A stretch of 64,000 bases of DNA from Corallococcus coralloides DSM 2259. Lineage in GTDB: Bacteria; Myxococcota; Myxococcia; Myxococcales; Myxococcaceae. Under the pieces are notes generated by a model that did no database searches, was not told the DNA's origin, and saw only the letters and a list, made by a program, of their open reading frames with translations. Positions 27,656 to 36,662 of this stretch are shown here, in pieces (positions within the stretch are counted from its first letter, which is position 1; every line of letters begins with the position of its first letter). The DNA is taken from positions 620,001 to 684,000 of the forward strand of contig NC_017030.1 in NCBI RefSeq assembly GCF_000255295.1. Reading direction: 5' to 3'. Both the position numbers and the translations under genes were made by a program.

Positions 27656-29674
27656 GTGAGTGACGAGCGTCCGGACGCGCTGCTCAAGAGCGCACTCGAA
27701 AAGATCGTCTACTTCGAGGCCCGTGCGCAGCAGTTGCATGGCGAGCTGGCGTCCGCGCGCGACGAGCTTTCGCACCTGAAGGAGGACCTGGCGGCGGGGC
27801 ACCAGCGTGAGCTGGACCTGCGCCGGGAGGTGGCGTCGCTGGAGGTGAAGAGCGCCCGCGCGCAGGCCGAGCGCGAGGAGCTGTCCCGGCTCAACCACGC
27901 GCTGCGGCTGGAGCGCGACCAGCTGATGGCGAAGCTGCTGGACGCGAGCCGGATCCACTCGTCCGGACAGGCGCGCGCCATGGCGGAGGACGATGCCGAC
28001 GAGCTGGGGTTCGACCTGGCGTCGTTCATCTCCCAGCTGCGCAGCGAGGTGATCCTCCGCGGGGACGTGCCCGCGATGCGCGCGCCCTTCAACGGGCCGG
28101 CGGTGCCGCTGAAGGCCTCCGAGCCGAGCGTGCCGTGGACGGAGCGTCCCGCGCCGGCCATTCCGCCCCGGGCTTCGACGGTGGCGTCAGGCGCGATGGA
28201 TTCGGGGCTGTCGCCGGTGGCGCGCGAGGCGCAGCGGCTGCAGAGCGAAGGCCGGCTGCGGGTGAGCCCGGAGCAGATGGCGGAGCTGTCCGGCCACGCG
28301 GGCAGCACCACGGACGAGACGCTGTTCGGATTCTCCGTGCGGGAGCTGTCGGCGGCGGACGCGGCGGCGCGGGTGCGGGCGGCGGAGCGGCTGAAGGCGC
28401 TGGCGCATCCGGCGGCGGCGCCCGCGTTGGCGGCGGCGCTGCACGCGGAGACGGACGCGACGGCGCAGGTGGCGCTGGTGCAGGCGTTCGCGGGGCTGTG
28501 CCGGGAGGAGGGCGCGTCGGTGGTGTCGCCGCTCCTGTCGTCGCCGGTGCCGGAGGTGCGCATCGCGGCGTTGAAGGCGCTGCTGGTGCTGGCGCCGAAG
28601 GACGCGGCGCCGCACCTGGCGCAGGCGATGAAGGATTCGGACCGGTCGGTGCGCCGGCGCGCGTCGCTGTTGGCCCTGGGGTTGGAGGGGGAGACGGCGC
28701 GGCGGCTGGGCGAGGACGCGATCCACGACACGGATCCGGAGGTCCGCGCGCTGGCGGCGCTGGCGCTGGGCGCGGGCCGGGGAGAGAACGCCCGGACGCT
28801 GCTGTTGGGCGCGCTGGACGACGGCGAGGCGCGCGTGCGCAAGGCGGCGGCGCAGAGCCTGTCGCGCATCCTGGGGCACGACGTGTCCGCGGTGGTCGCG
28901 CTGGATGATGCGCACCGGCGCCGGGAGATCCGCCGGCTGGCGACGCTGCCCGTGAAGCCCGTGCGCGCGACGCTGGAAGTGAAGCCAGTGCCCGCGGCCC
29001 CCGTGGTCGCGGAGGTGGCGCAGCCCGTGGCGGTGCAGGGCACTCCTGTGCAGCCGGTGGCCGTGAGTGCCGCGCCGCAGGTGAGCGCCCCGGTCGCGGT
29101 GCCACAGGCCCTCCCTTCGATTCCCGAGCACACCGCCGTGCCGGTGTCGCTCGCGGACGTCGCCGCGAACACCTCGCAGTGGACCGCTACGCCCATGGCC
29201 GCCCCCGCGCTCGCGGTCGCCGCCGTGGGCGCGGCCCGCTCCGCACCCGTCGCGATGCACGGTGCGGCTCCCGCGCCTGCCCGGGTCGTGAACGGTGGGC
29301 CCGTGTCCTTCGCTTCGGGCCCCGCCGCGCCGCCGTCGCGCCCGGTGGCTCCTGTTCCTCCCGCCGCGCCCGCGCAGCCCGCCGTGCGGCGGACGCCCGT
29401 GCAGGCCGCGCTGGTCGCCATGGGCGCGCCTCCTCCCGCCCGGGCTCCGGCACCTTCCGCCGCGCCGCCGGTTCCTCCCAAGCGCGGGCCCTCTCCCGTG
29501 GAAGCGCTGTGTGGGGCGATGTTGCAGGAGGTGCGGGTCGCTGTCCGAGGACGCTCGCTCGCCGAGCTGACGTCCGGGCTGTCCGCTCCGGCGGAACTCG
29601 CCCAGGAGGCTGTTGCCCTGCTGGTGGCCCGAGGGGCCATCGTGCGAAGGGGGCACAAATACTTCGCTGCTTGA
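27656..29674 (+). CDS. pomY: PomY-like cell-division positioning protein (coiled coil + HEAT repeats)
   Basis: 672 aa from a GTG start (MSDERPDALLKSALEKIVYFE), close to the ~680 aa of M. xanthus PomY. Domains: coiled coil ~10-105; linker; HEAT-like helical repeats ~230-420 (AAPALAAALHAETDATAQVALVQA, PEVRIAALKALLVLAPKD, DSDRSVRRRASLLALGLEG, VRKAAAQSLSRILG); a Pro/Ala/Val-rich disordered part ~430-600; and a C-terminal ~65-aa folded piece (VEALCGAMLQEVRVAVRGRS). In M. xanthus PomY bridges PomX and PomZ, activates PomZ ATPase and condenses at the division site. Followed by pomZ and pomX. Called from domain order plus neighbours; direct identity with PomY was not computed. Confidence 0.88.
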   Translation: MSDERPDALLKSALEKIVYFEARAQQLHGELASARDELSHLKEDLAAGHQRELDLRREVASLEVKSARAQAEREELSRLNHALRLERDQLMAKLLDASRIHSSGQARAMAEDDADELGFDLASFISQLRSEVILRGDVPAMRAPFNGPAVPLKASEPSVPWTERPAPAIPPRASTVASGAMDSGLSPVAREAQRLQSEGRLRVSPEQMAELSGHAGSTTDETLFGFSVRELSAADAAARVRAAERLKALAHPAAAPALAAALHAETDATAQVALVQAFAGLCREEGASVVSPLLSSPVPEVRIAALKALLVLAPKDAAPHLAQAMKDSDRSVRRRASLLALGLEGETARRLGEDAIHDTDPEVRALAALALGAGRGENARTLLLGALDDGEARVRKAAAQSLSRILGHDVSAVVALDDAHRRREIRRLATLPVKPVRATLEVKPVPAAPVVAEVAQPVAVQGTPVQPVAVSAAPQVSAPVAVPQALPSIPEHTAVPVSLADVAANTSQWTATPMAAPALAVAAVGAARSAPVAMHGAAPAPARVVNGGPVSFASGPAAPPSRPVAPVPPAAPAQPAVRRTPVQAALVAMGAPPPARAPAPSAAPPVPPKRGPSPVEALCGAMLQEVRVAVRGRSLAELTSGLSAPAELAQEAVALLVARGAIVRRGHKYFAA

Positions 29675-29723
29675 GGCAAGGTGGGACTCGCCCAGGCCTC
29701 ACACGTCATCCGAAGGGTCGTTC

Positions 29724-30686
29724 ATGGAAGCGCCGACGTACAGCTCGAAGCAGGTAGCCGAGATGCTCGGCGTGACTCCGAAGTCCATCCCCGCGGAGCT
29801 GCGCAAGGACGCCTACGGCCCGGAAGACGTGTGGGAGCTGCGCACGACGCTCAACAAGTTCCCGCCCACCGCGGGCCTGCGCAAACAGCTCTTCCTCAAC
29901 TTCAAGGGCGGCACCGGCAAGACGTCCCTGTCCACGTCCTACGCGTGGCGCCTGGCGGAGCTGGGCTACGCCGTCCTCCTCATCGACCTGGACAGCCAGG
30001 GCCACGCCACCAAGTGCCTGGGCTACGAGGGCGAGGACTTCGAGAAGACGCTGCTGGACGTGCTCGTCCGCAAGACGCCGCTCGCGCAGGTGGTGCAGAA
30101 GTCCACCCTGCCCAACCTGGACTTCATCCCGTCCAACCTGAGCATGTCCACGGTGGACCTGGCGCTGATGCCCATGGCCGGCCGTGAGTTCAAGCTGCGC
30201 AACGCGCTCAAGGACGTGGAGGCGCAGTACGACTTCATCGTCTTCGACGCGCCTCCGTCCTTCGGCCTGCTCAACCTCAACGCGCTGATGGCCGCGAACG
30301 ACCTGTTCGTGCCGGTGCTCGCGGACTTCCTGTCCTTCCACGGCCTCAAGCTGCTGTTCGAAACGGTGCAGAGCCTGGAGGAGGACCTGAACCACGTGCT
30401 GGACCACGTGTTCATCGTGGTGAACTCCTTCAACGCCACCTTCAAGCTGGCGAAGGAGGCGCTGGAGGCGCTCCAGACGCACTACCCCGAGTACCTGCTG
30501 CCCACCATCATCCGGCAGTGCACCAAGTTCGCGCAGGCCTCCAGCGAGGGCCGCCCGGTGTTCGTGGCGGACCCCACGTCCAAGGGCGCCAACGACATCC
30601 AGGCCATGCTGGACAACGTGCTGCCGCGCCTGGTGGCCGCGCACGCCGCGGCGGTGAAGGCCGGCACCGCGACGAAAGCCGGCTGA
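29724..30686 (+). CDS. pomZ: PomZ, ParA/MinD-type ATPase for division-site positioning
   Basis: 320 aa. After a ~50-aa N-terminal extension that looks like a small HTH (SSKQVAEMLGVTPKSI), the ATPase has a deviant Walker A KGGTGKT (61-67), Walker A' LIDLDSQGHATK and FIVFDAPPSF. The residues I recall from M. xanthus PomZ work fall at the same numbers here: G62 and K66 (nucleotide binding), D90 (hydrolysis) and K268 (DNA binding, in RQCTKFA). PomZ dimerises on ATP, binds the nucleoid, and moves the PomX/PomY cluster to midcell, where the FtsZ ring forms. GAAGGG lies before the ATG; the gene starts 49 bp after pomY and ends 9 bp before pomX. Confidence 0.95.
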   Translation: MEAPTYSSKQVAEMLGVTPKSIPAELRKDAYGPEDVWELRTTLNKFPPTAGLRKQLFLNFKGGTGKTSLSTSYAWRLAELGYAVLLIDLDSQGHATKCLGYEGEDFEKTLLDVLVRKTPLAQVVQKSTLPNLDFIPSNLSMSTVDLALMPMAGREFKLRNALKDVEAQYDFIVFDAPPSFGLLNLNALMAANDLFVPVLADFLSFHGLKLLFETVQSLEEDLNHVLDHVFIVVNSFNATFKLAKEALEALQTHYPEYLLPTIIRQCTKFAQASSEGRPVFVADPTSKGANDIQAMLDNVLPRLVAAHAAAVKAGTATKAG

Positions 30687-30695
30687 GATTTCCCC

Positions 30696-32468
30696 ATGAA
30701 GAAAGCCTTCGAACAGAACGTGTCCCGCGCGAAGCCGCGCCTCCGCCTGGGGGCGCTGACGGGTGCCCTCGACCCGGCCGACCCCACGGGGACCGCCGCC
30801 GCCACGCCGGAGCCCGCCGCGCCGGAAGCGCCTGCGCCCGTCGCGGAGTCGCCGGACCTGTCCTCCGAGGTGCGCTCGCGCATCGAGCGCCGCGCCGGCC
30901 CGCGTCCCACCGCCGCCGAGGCGATGGAGGCCGCGCTGAACGCCCCGCCCAGGCACGCCGCGCCGCCCCCCGCCGCGCAGGGGCTGCCGGCGGTGACGGC
31001 GCCCTCGTTCTCGCCGGTGTCCCACGCGCTGTCCGCGCTGGTGTCCCCGGAGGCCGCGCGCGTGGAGGAGGAAGCGCCGCCCGCGCCGTGGCTGGATCCG
31101 GATTCGCAGGAGACCGCGCCCGGCTGGAACGTGGCGCAGGAGTCCGCGCCGGAAGAGTCCGTCTGGGACGCGGACGCGGTGCCGCCGGTGTCGCACCGCG
31201 AGGTGGCGGAAGCCGTCGCCGCGTCCGCGTGGAACGTGTCCGTCGCGCAGCAGCGGGAGTCCGTGGTCGAGGCCTTCGGACGGGAGCCCCTGGGCGCCGA
31301 GCCGACGCCCACGCACGTGGAGCCACCTCCGCCCACCGCCGCGCGCTGGGATGCGCTGACGGCGCGTCCGGAAGCCGCCACGCACGTGGACCCGACGCGC
31401 GTGGCACCCCTGGCCCACTCCGTGACGCACACCGAAGCGCTGCGCGCCGAAGTGGCCCGCGTGGAGCCCCCCGCCGCGACGCGCGCGGAGGCTGCTGCGC
31501 CGGTGCCTCCCCAGGCTGAAGCCCCTCGCGCCGACACGCGGGGCGCTCCGGTCACCTTCGCGTCGCCGCCCCCGGCGATGGCGCAGGCGGAAGCCCCCCG
31601 GGGCATGCCGGCCACCTTCGCGGGCCCGCCTCCCGGAGTACAGTTCGATGGACGGATGGGCGTTCAGGCCCTCCGCATGCCTTCCGAGGCCGAGCCCATG
31701 ACGACGTACGCTGCCGTCCAGGCCTCCACCGTCACCACCACCGAGACGGTGGCCCGACAGGAAGCCGCGCCCGCCCCCGTCGAGGTGCAGACGCCCGCGC
31801 CTCCCCGCGAGGACGACTCCGAATCCCGCCGTGAGAAGCTCAAGGCCCGCCTCAAGGCCGTGCGCGAGAACCCGCGCCCGGAGCCGCTGCCCGCCACCGT
31901 CGCGGAAGCCGGCCAGCGCGCCGTGGAGCGCATCACCCACCTCCAGGCGGAGCTCACCAAGGTCAAGGCGGCCAACCTCACGCTCACCCAGGACCTCGAA
32001 GTGGCCCGCCGCCAGGCGGAGAAGGCCACCGAGGAGGCCCGCCTGCGCATGGACGAGGCCCGCCGCCTGTCCGCGGAGATGGAGGGCCGCGTGAAGCTGC
32101 TCGCCGACCTGGAGCGCGAGCTGGCCTCCCTGGAAGGCGAGCGCGACGAAGCGCTCCTCTCCCTCCAGGAGTCCCGCCAGGCCCTCCAGGCCGCCGCGAA
32201 GGAGCACGAAGCGCTGGAGCAGGTCGTGACCAAGGGCAAGCTGGCCCTGGCCGACAGCCTGGCGGAAGAGGAGCGCCTCGCCGTGGAGCTGGAAGGCGCC
32301 AAGGACGAGTCCGCCTCCCTGCGCCGCGCCGTGGAGACGCTCCAGGGCGAGCGCGACGTGCTGGCCCAGCAGGTCGCGTCCCTCACCGCCGAGCGCGCCG
32401 AGCTGCTGGAGGCGCGCAAGGCCCTGGAGTCCGTGCACCGCGCCTTGAGCCAGGCCACGGTGCGCTGA
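30696..32468 (+). CDS. pomX: PomX, scaffold of the PomXYZ division-positioning complex
   Basis: 590 aa. The first 22 residues (MKKAFEQNVSRAKPRLRLG...) match the PomX N-terminal peptide that activates PomZ ATPase; Lys13 and Arg15, which I recall as the essential residues, are present. Residues ~25-370 are Pro/Ala/Glu-rich and probably disordered, with repeated PEAPAPVA/PPAMAQAEAPR-like pieces. Residues ~375-590 form a long coiled coil (KLKARLKAVREN, LQAELTKVKAANLTLTQDLE, ..ERELASLEGERDEALLSL). M. xanthus PomX is ~404 aa as I recall, so the linker here is ~190 aa longer while both ends are kept. It self-assembles into the scaffold that recruits PomY and binds PomZ. Confidence 0.92.
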   Translation: MKKAFEQNVSRAKPRLRLGALTGALDPADPTGTAAATPEPAAPEAPAPVAESPDLSSEVRSRIERRAGPRPTAAEAMEAALNAPPRHAAPPPAAQGLPAVTAPSFSPVSHALSALVSPEAARVEEEAPPAPWLDPDSQETAPGWNVAQESAPEESVWDADAVPPVSHREVAEAVAASAWNVSVAQQRESVVEAFGREPLGAEPTPTHVEPPPPTAARWDALTARPEAATHVDPTRVAPLAHSVTHTEALRAEVARVEPPAATRAEAAAPVPPQAEAPRADTRGAPVTFASPPPAMAQAEAPRGMPATFAGPPPGVQFDGRMGVQALRMPSEAEPMTTYAAVQASTVTTTETVARQEAAPAPVEVQTPAPPREDDSESRREKLKARLKAVRENPRPEPLPATVAEAGQRAVERITHLQAELTKVKAANLTLTQDLEVARRQAEKATEEARLRMDEARRLSAEMEGRVKLLADLERELASLEGERDEALLSLQESRQALQAAAKEHEALEQVVTKGKLALADSLAEEERLAVELEGAKDESASLRRAVETLQGERDVLAQQVASLTAERAELLEARKALESVHRALSQATVR

Positions 32469-32480
32469 AAGGCCCTTCGC

Positions 32481-33470
32481 CTACTTCGCGTCCTTCGCCA
32501 CGCCCGTGGGCTTCTTCCCGGGCCCCACGGTGGCGGTGAAGGACGCGGGCAGGGCCGGGCGCTGGAGCGACGCGACGTCCACCCGCGCGAGCGGATCCGC
32601 GTTCTCCCGCCGCGCCTGGAGCAGGTCGGCGATCCGCTCCTGGCGCTCCTCCTTCTTCGGGTGGTTCTCGAAGAAGCCGCCGCCCCCGGACGTCCGCTCG
32701 AGCAGGCGCGAGAACTCCCTCGGGTCGTAGCCCGCGGACAGCAGCAGCTCCACCGCGAGCGCGTCCGCCGCCAGCTCCTCGTCCTTGCGGTTGCCCTTGC
32801 CGAAGGCGTCCACGGTGCCTTCGACCATCTCCCCCATCAGCCCCGTGTCCGAGTCCAGGTCCAGCCGGCCGTCCACCAGGCTCGCGTTCTTCAGCTTCGA
32901 GGCCACCGTCGACACCACGGCGCCCGTCACCGCGGCGCCCTTGCACGTGCTCACCTTCACGGAGACGTACTGGTGCAGCGCGTGCTTGAGCACGACGTGG
33001 GCAATCTCATGCGCCAGCACGCCCGCGAGCTGCGCCTCGTTCTCCACGCCCTGGAGCAGCCCGTGCGTGACGAACACGTAGCCCGCGGGCGCGGACAGGG
33101 CGTTGAAGCGCTTCGCGTCCTTGAGCACGCCGAACGTCCAGCGCAGCTCCGGCCGGGGGGACTGCATCGCCAGGTTGCGGCCCACCGTGTTGACGTAGGT
33201 GTTCAGCTTCTCCTCCGCCGCGCCCGACAGCATCAGCCCGCCGCCCTGCTGCGCCCAGTGGATGGCCAGCGCGCTGCCCAGCGCGTACTCCTCCTGGATG
33301 GCCGGCTCCACCTTCAGCTTGTCGCAGGACTGCACCTTCTCCGCCGCGGCCGCCACCCGGTTCGCGTCCTCGCCCAGGTTCGCGGCCCTCAGGCCCTTCG
33401 CCACCTGGGTACAGGACGTGAGGCTCAGCCCCAGGCCCGCCGCCACCAGCATCCCCATGCGCGAGCGCAT
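32481..33470 (-). CDS. M48-family zinc metalloprotease lipoprotein
   Basis: 329 aa. Lipoprotein signal with Cys20 in LSLTSC. The zinc motif HEIAH is at 154-158 (LAGVLAHEIAHVVLKHAL), and EELAADALAVELL (~220-232) supplies the third ligand Glu. This is the BepA/LoiP-type periplasmic M48 architecture: such proteases degrade or repair misassembled outer-membrane proteins. Its start overlaps the stop of the SH3 gene by one base (TGATG), so translation is coupled. C-terminal ~40 residues are Lys/Pro-rich. It converges on pomX with a 12-bp gap. Substrate not known. Confidence 0.88.
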   Translation of the reverse strand: MRSRMGMLVAAGLGLSLTSCTQVAKGLRAANLGEDANRVAAAAEKVQSCDKLKVEPAIQEEYALGSALAIHWAQQGGGLMLSGAAEEKLNTYVNTVGRNLAMQSPRPELRWTFGVLKDAKRFNALSAPAGYVFVTHGLLQGVENEAQLAGVLAHEIAHVVLKHALHQYVSVKVSTCKGAAVTGAVVSTVASKLKNASLVDGRLDLDSDTGLMGEMVEGTVDAFGKGNRKDEELAADALAVELLLSAGYDPREFSRLLERTSGGGGFFENHPKKEERQERIADLLQARRENADPLARVDVASLQRPALPASFTATVGPGKKPTGVAKDAK

Positions 33471-34033
33471 CACTTCACCGCCTTCTTCGCCTGGGGGCCC
33501 ACCTTCGTGTCGGGCGCCACCACCGGGAACAGCCCGGCCTGCTTCACGTGCGCGTCGATTTCCACGGGCGTGACCTTGAGGGCCAGGCCCTCCAGCTTCT
33601 TGATTTGCGCCACCGCGTCCGCGTAGCCGCCGCCCTTCTCCTTGCCGTACTTCTCCGCGCCCGGGCTCAGCGCCTTCACCGCCGCGCCGCTGGACACGAA
33701 GGCGGCAGGGTCGATGGTGCGCGTCTTGCCGTCCTTGGACACCAGCTCCATGTCGGGCGGCTTCGTGGACAGGTTCGTCTGGAACACGAAGCCGGCCTTG
33801 CCTCCGGGTTCCGTCACCTGGTGCCACTGCGCGTTCTTCGGGTCCGCGCCCTTCCAGGTCACCTGCTGTCCGGGCTGGAGCACCGCCACCACGTCCGCCG
33901 TGGGCACCGAACTCTTGAGCACGCGCGTGTTGCGAGCCTTCACATAGAGCTTCTCGTCCTTCTTCACCGCCCATGCGGCCGTCGCCGGCACTCCCAGCGC
34001 CAGCAGCACGACGCCCCAGGTCCATCGTCTCAT
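33470..34033 (-). CDS. Exported SH3-like domain protein
   Basis: 187 aa. Signal peptide at 1-22 (TWGVVLLALGVPATAAWA). Residues ~25-90 fit a bacterial SH3 fold: KLYVKARNTRVLKSSVPTADVVAVLQPGQQVTWKGAD, then WHQVTEPGGKAGFVFQTNLST. SH3_3 domains typically bind cell-wall or metal ligands in exported proteins. The rest is an uncharacterised Lys-rich region. GGGGAGG lies six bases before ATG 34033, which decides this start over an adjacent ATG at 34039. It is translationally coupled to the M48 gene downstream and follows the cyclase gene by 28 bp, so the three form an operon. Confidence 0.8.
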   Translation of the reverse strand: MRRWTWGVVLLALGVPATAAWAVKKDEKLYVKARNTRVLKSSVPTADVVAVLQPGQQVTWKGADPKNAQWHQVTEPGGKAGFVFQTNLSTKPPDMELVSKDGKTRTIDPAAFVSSGAAVKALSPGAEKYGKEKGGGYADAVAQIKKLEGLALKVTPVEIDAHVKQAGLFPVVAPDTKVGPQAKKAVK

Positions 34034-34061
34034 CGTCATCCTCCCCAAACCTGATACGCCG

Positions 34062-36380
34062 TCACTTCTCCAGATTCGCGACGCCATCGAACTTCTCCGG
34101 AGGCGTCTCCAGATATTCGCGGCAGCGCTCCAGCAGCTTCGCGGTGGGCCCGTCCTCGGGTGACCGGGCGGCCTCCGCCTCCAGCACCGCCGCGGCCTCC
34201 GCGAAGCGGGCCTCGCGGTACAGCCCCAGGGCTGTGTGGTAGCGCGCCACCGTGTGCCGGGTGGACGCGTCCAGCTGACCCTTGAGCGCGAGCAGCTCGT
34301 ACACCGTGACGGCCTCCGTCTTGCCCGCCACCCGCACCCGGTCCAGCTCGCGCACCTCGATGTGCTCCTTCGCCAGCTCGTACGTGCGCGGGCCAATCAT
34401 GATGACCGACCCGTAGGCCTTGTTCGCGCCCTCCAGGCGCGCGGCCAGGTTCATGCCGTCGCCAATGGCCGTGTAGCTGAAGAGCTGGTCGCTGCCGAAG
34501 TTGCCCACGAAGTTCACCGCGCTGTTCACGCCGATGCGCGTGTACACGTCCGGGAACCCCTTCTCGCGGAAGTCCACGCGCAGCGCGTCCACCGCCGCCT
34601 TCGCCGCCAGGGCGCCCCGGCACGCGCGCACGGCGTGGTCCTCCTGGGCCATGGGCGCGCCGAAGAGGCACACCACCGCGTCGCCAATGTACTTGTCCAG
34701 GCACCCGCCCTCGCGCAGCAGCGCTCCGCTCACCGCCGTGAGGTACGTGTTGAGGATGCGCACCAGCTGGCGCGGGTCCTCCTTGAAGCGCTCGCTGAAG
34801 GTGGAGAAGCCGCGGATGTCGCTGAAGAACGCGGTGATCTCCTTGTTCTCCCCATCCAGGCGCGGCAGCTGCCGCGAGCGGATCATCTGCTCCACCAGCT
34901 TCGGCTCCATGAAGCGGTGGAACGCCTGCCGGATGAACTGCGTCTCGCGGTTGGCCACCAGGTGGTTGAACGCCAGCGCGGCCACACTCGCGCCCACGCC
35001 CGCCAGCGCGTGCATCGCCATCCGCACGTGCGTGTGGGATGTCTTGAGCAGCAGGCCCGTGAGCACGTGCAGCCCAAGCACCAGCGCCACCGGCCAGGCC
35101 ACCTCCAGCGGTGTCCAGCGCACCGTCATCAGCAGCACCGCGGACACCAGCGCCACGAAGAACGTCAGGCCCAGGTCCACGGCCAGGGGGGCGCGGGTGA
35201 TGAACGTTCCCGACAGCAGCGTGTCCACCACCGTGGCCTGCTTCACCATTCCAGGCTCCGTGGCGGAGAAGGGCGTGGCCTTGATGTCATTGAGGCCCAC
35301 CGCCGTGCCGCCGATGATGACGACCTTGTCCTGGAACGTGCCCGCGGCCACCTCCAGGTCTTCGCCCTGGGACCGGTGGATCCAGTCGTTCAGCACGGCG
35401 AAGAGGCGCACCGCCACGAAGCGTTCTTCCAGCGAACCGCCGTAGTCCAGCGCGGCGCTCCCGTCGTCGTCCACGTGCCACGTGCGCTCGCCCAGGCGGA
35501 GGGTGCGGCCGGAGAGCGTGACCTCCTTCGCTCCCAGCAGGTCCGCCATCATGCGCACTGGCAGCGTCACGTAGGTGTTGGTGCCGTCCGTGTACGCGAA
35601 GTGCGTGCGGCGCATGGAGCCATCCCCATCCGCCTCCATGTCCACCAGCCCGACCCCGTTCACCGCGCCCAACAGTGCGGGAGTCGGAGGCACCGGGTAG
35701 TGCTTTGGCGCAAGCGCTTCCAACGGACGCCCATCCGTCCGACTGGCGGGGAAGGCGAGCGCCCGCGCCAGGGCCTCGGGCGTCAGCACGGGCGTGGCCG
35801 GGGCTTTCGCGTCCTCGAACTCCTCGGGGAAGGAGTCGTCCTCCGGAGGGCTGGTGGCAGGAGCGGCCTCTGGAGCCGTCAGCGGTACGGGGGCCTGGAA
35901 GTCCGCGCGAGCCAGCTGGTCCGCCGTGCCGCTGGTCGACATGCCCACGTAGAAGGGGAGGCCTGTCTCACGCAACGCCTGCGCGAAGCCCAGGTCAGCG
36001 GACTCGTCGGCTGTCCGCTCGTCCATCACCGCGTCGAACAGCACGGCCCTGGCTCCCGCGGCCTTCAGCTCCTGCGCGATACGCGCCCACAGCGTGCGTG
36101 TGTACGGCCAGTTGCCGAAGTTGAGCTGAAGCTGCGGACTCTGGCTGATTTTGTCGATGGAGTACTGGTCGATGACCACCACGACCACCTCCGTGGACTT
36201 CCCCCGACCGCCAGTGAACCGGACCAGCGCATCGTCGTAGGCGATGTGCTCCGTGCTTTCGAGGCCCCCACCCAGCTCGCACGCCCACGCGACGAGTGTG
36301 GCCGCCAGCGCGATCCCCAGCATCACGCGTCCGTGATGGCGCCAGCGCTCCTGGATCATCTTCCACGTCTCACCCGCCAC
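34062..36380 (-). CDS. CHASE2-domain class III adenylate/guanylate cyclase
   Basis: 772 aa. N-terminal TM helix (GIALAATLVAWACELGG), then a periplasmic CHASE2 sensor ~45-400 (YDDALVRFTGG, VVVVVIDQYSIDKI, VLFDAVMDERTADES, FQDKVVIIGGTAVG), three TM helices ~410-495 and a class III cyclase domain ~525-700. Metal ligands are in FFSDIRGFST and DKYIGDAVVCLFGAP; the catalytic stretch is YTAIGDGMNLAARLEGANK. A purine-specifying residue comparison was not possible by eye, so cAMP and cGMP both remain possible. Residues ~700-772 look like a TPR-like helical tail. First gene of an operon with the SH3 protein and M48 protease, suggesting that envelope state feeds into cyclic-nucleotide signalling. Confidence 0.9.
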   Translation of the reverse strand: MAGETWKMIQERWRHHGRVMLGIALAATLVAWACELGGGLESTEHIAYDDALVRFTGGRGKSTEVVVVVIDQYSIDKISQSPQLQLNFGNWPYTRTLWARIAQELKAAGARAVLFDAVMDERTADESADLGFAQALRETGLPFYVGMSTSGTADQLARADFQAPVPLTAPEAAPATSPPEDDSFPEEFEDAKAPATPVLTPEALARALAFPASRTDGRPLEALAPKHYPVPPTPALLGAVNGVGLVDMEADGDGSMRRTHFAYTDGTNTYVTLPVRMMADLLGAKEVTLSGRTLRLGERTWHVDDDGSAALDYGGSLEERFVAVRLFAVLNDWIHRSQGEDLEVAAGTFQDKVVIIGGTAVGLNDIKATPFSATEPGMVKQATVVDTLLSGTFITRAPLAVDLGLTFFVALVSAVLLMTVRWTPLEVAWPVALVLGLHVLTGLLLKTSHTHVRMAMHALAGVGASVAALAFNHLVANRETQFIRQAFHRFMEPKLVEQMIRSRQLPRLDGENKEITAFFSDIRGFSTFSERFKEDPRQLVRILNTYLTAVSGALLREGGCLDKYIGDAVVCLFGAPMAQEDHAVRACRGALAAKAAVDALRVDFREKGFPDVYTRIGVNSAVNFVGNFGSDQLFSYTAIGDGMNLAARLEGANKAYGSVIMIGPRTYELAKEHIEVRELDRVRVAGKTEAVTVYELLALKGQLDASTRHTVARYHTALGLYREARFAEAAAVLEAEAARSPEDGPTAKLLERCREYLETPPEKFDGVANLEK

Positions 36381-36662
36381 GGCCCCTCCCCACGAGGTCG
36401 ACGGCGAGACGCTACTCCGGGAAACGCCCCCGCGGCACGCGCAAGGGGTGACGGAGTTGGACCCTCATCCAGGAGGATCCAGAGAGGCAGGTGAAGCAGG
36501 CGGCCCTGCGAGCCGTCGCAGCCCTTCGCGTCCGCCAACCGACGCCTGCACGTCTGTTGCCGTTGGGAGAAGCCCCCCAACCTTCATCTCCATGGGACCC
36601 GAGGCGATGCCCTTCATCGCCCGCGTTTCAATGCCCTGTCCCTGCCCAGAAGGAGTCACCCC

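Noticed and set aside
29706-32438. 910-codon minus-strand open frame opposite pomZ/pomX
   Set aside because: A shadow of the pom genes; low-complexity Gly/His/Arg translation and no ribosome site.
33471-34025. Upstream extension of the M48 protease frame
   Set aside because: It overlaps the SH3 gene in another frame; the lipoprotein signal and TGATG coupling support ATG 33470.
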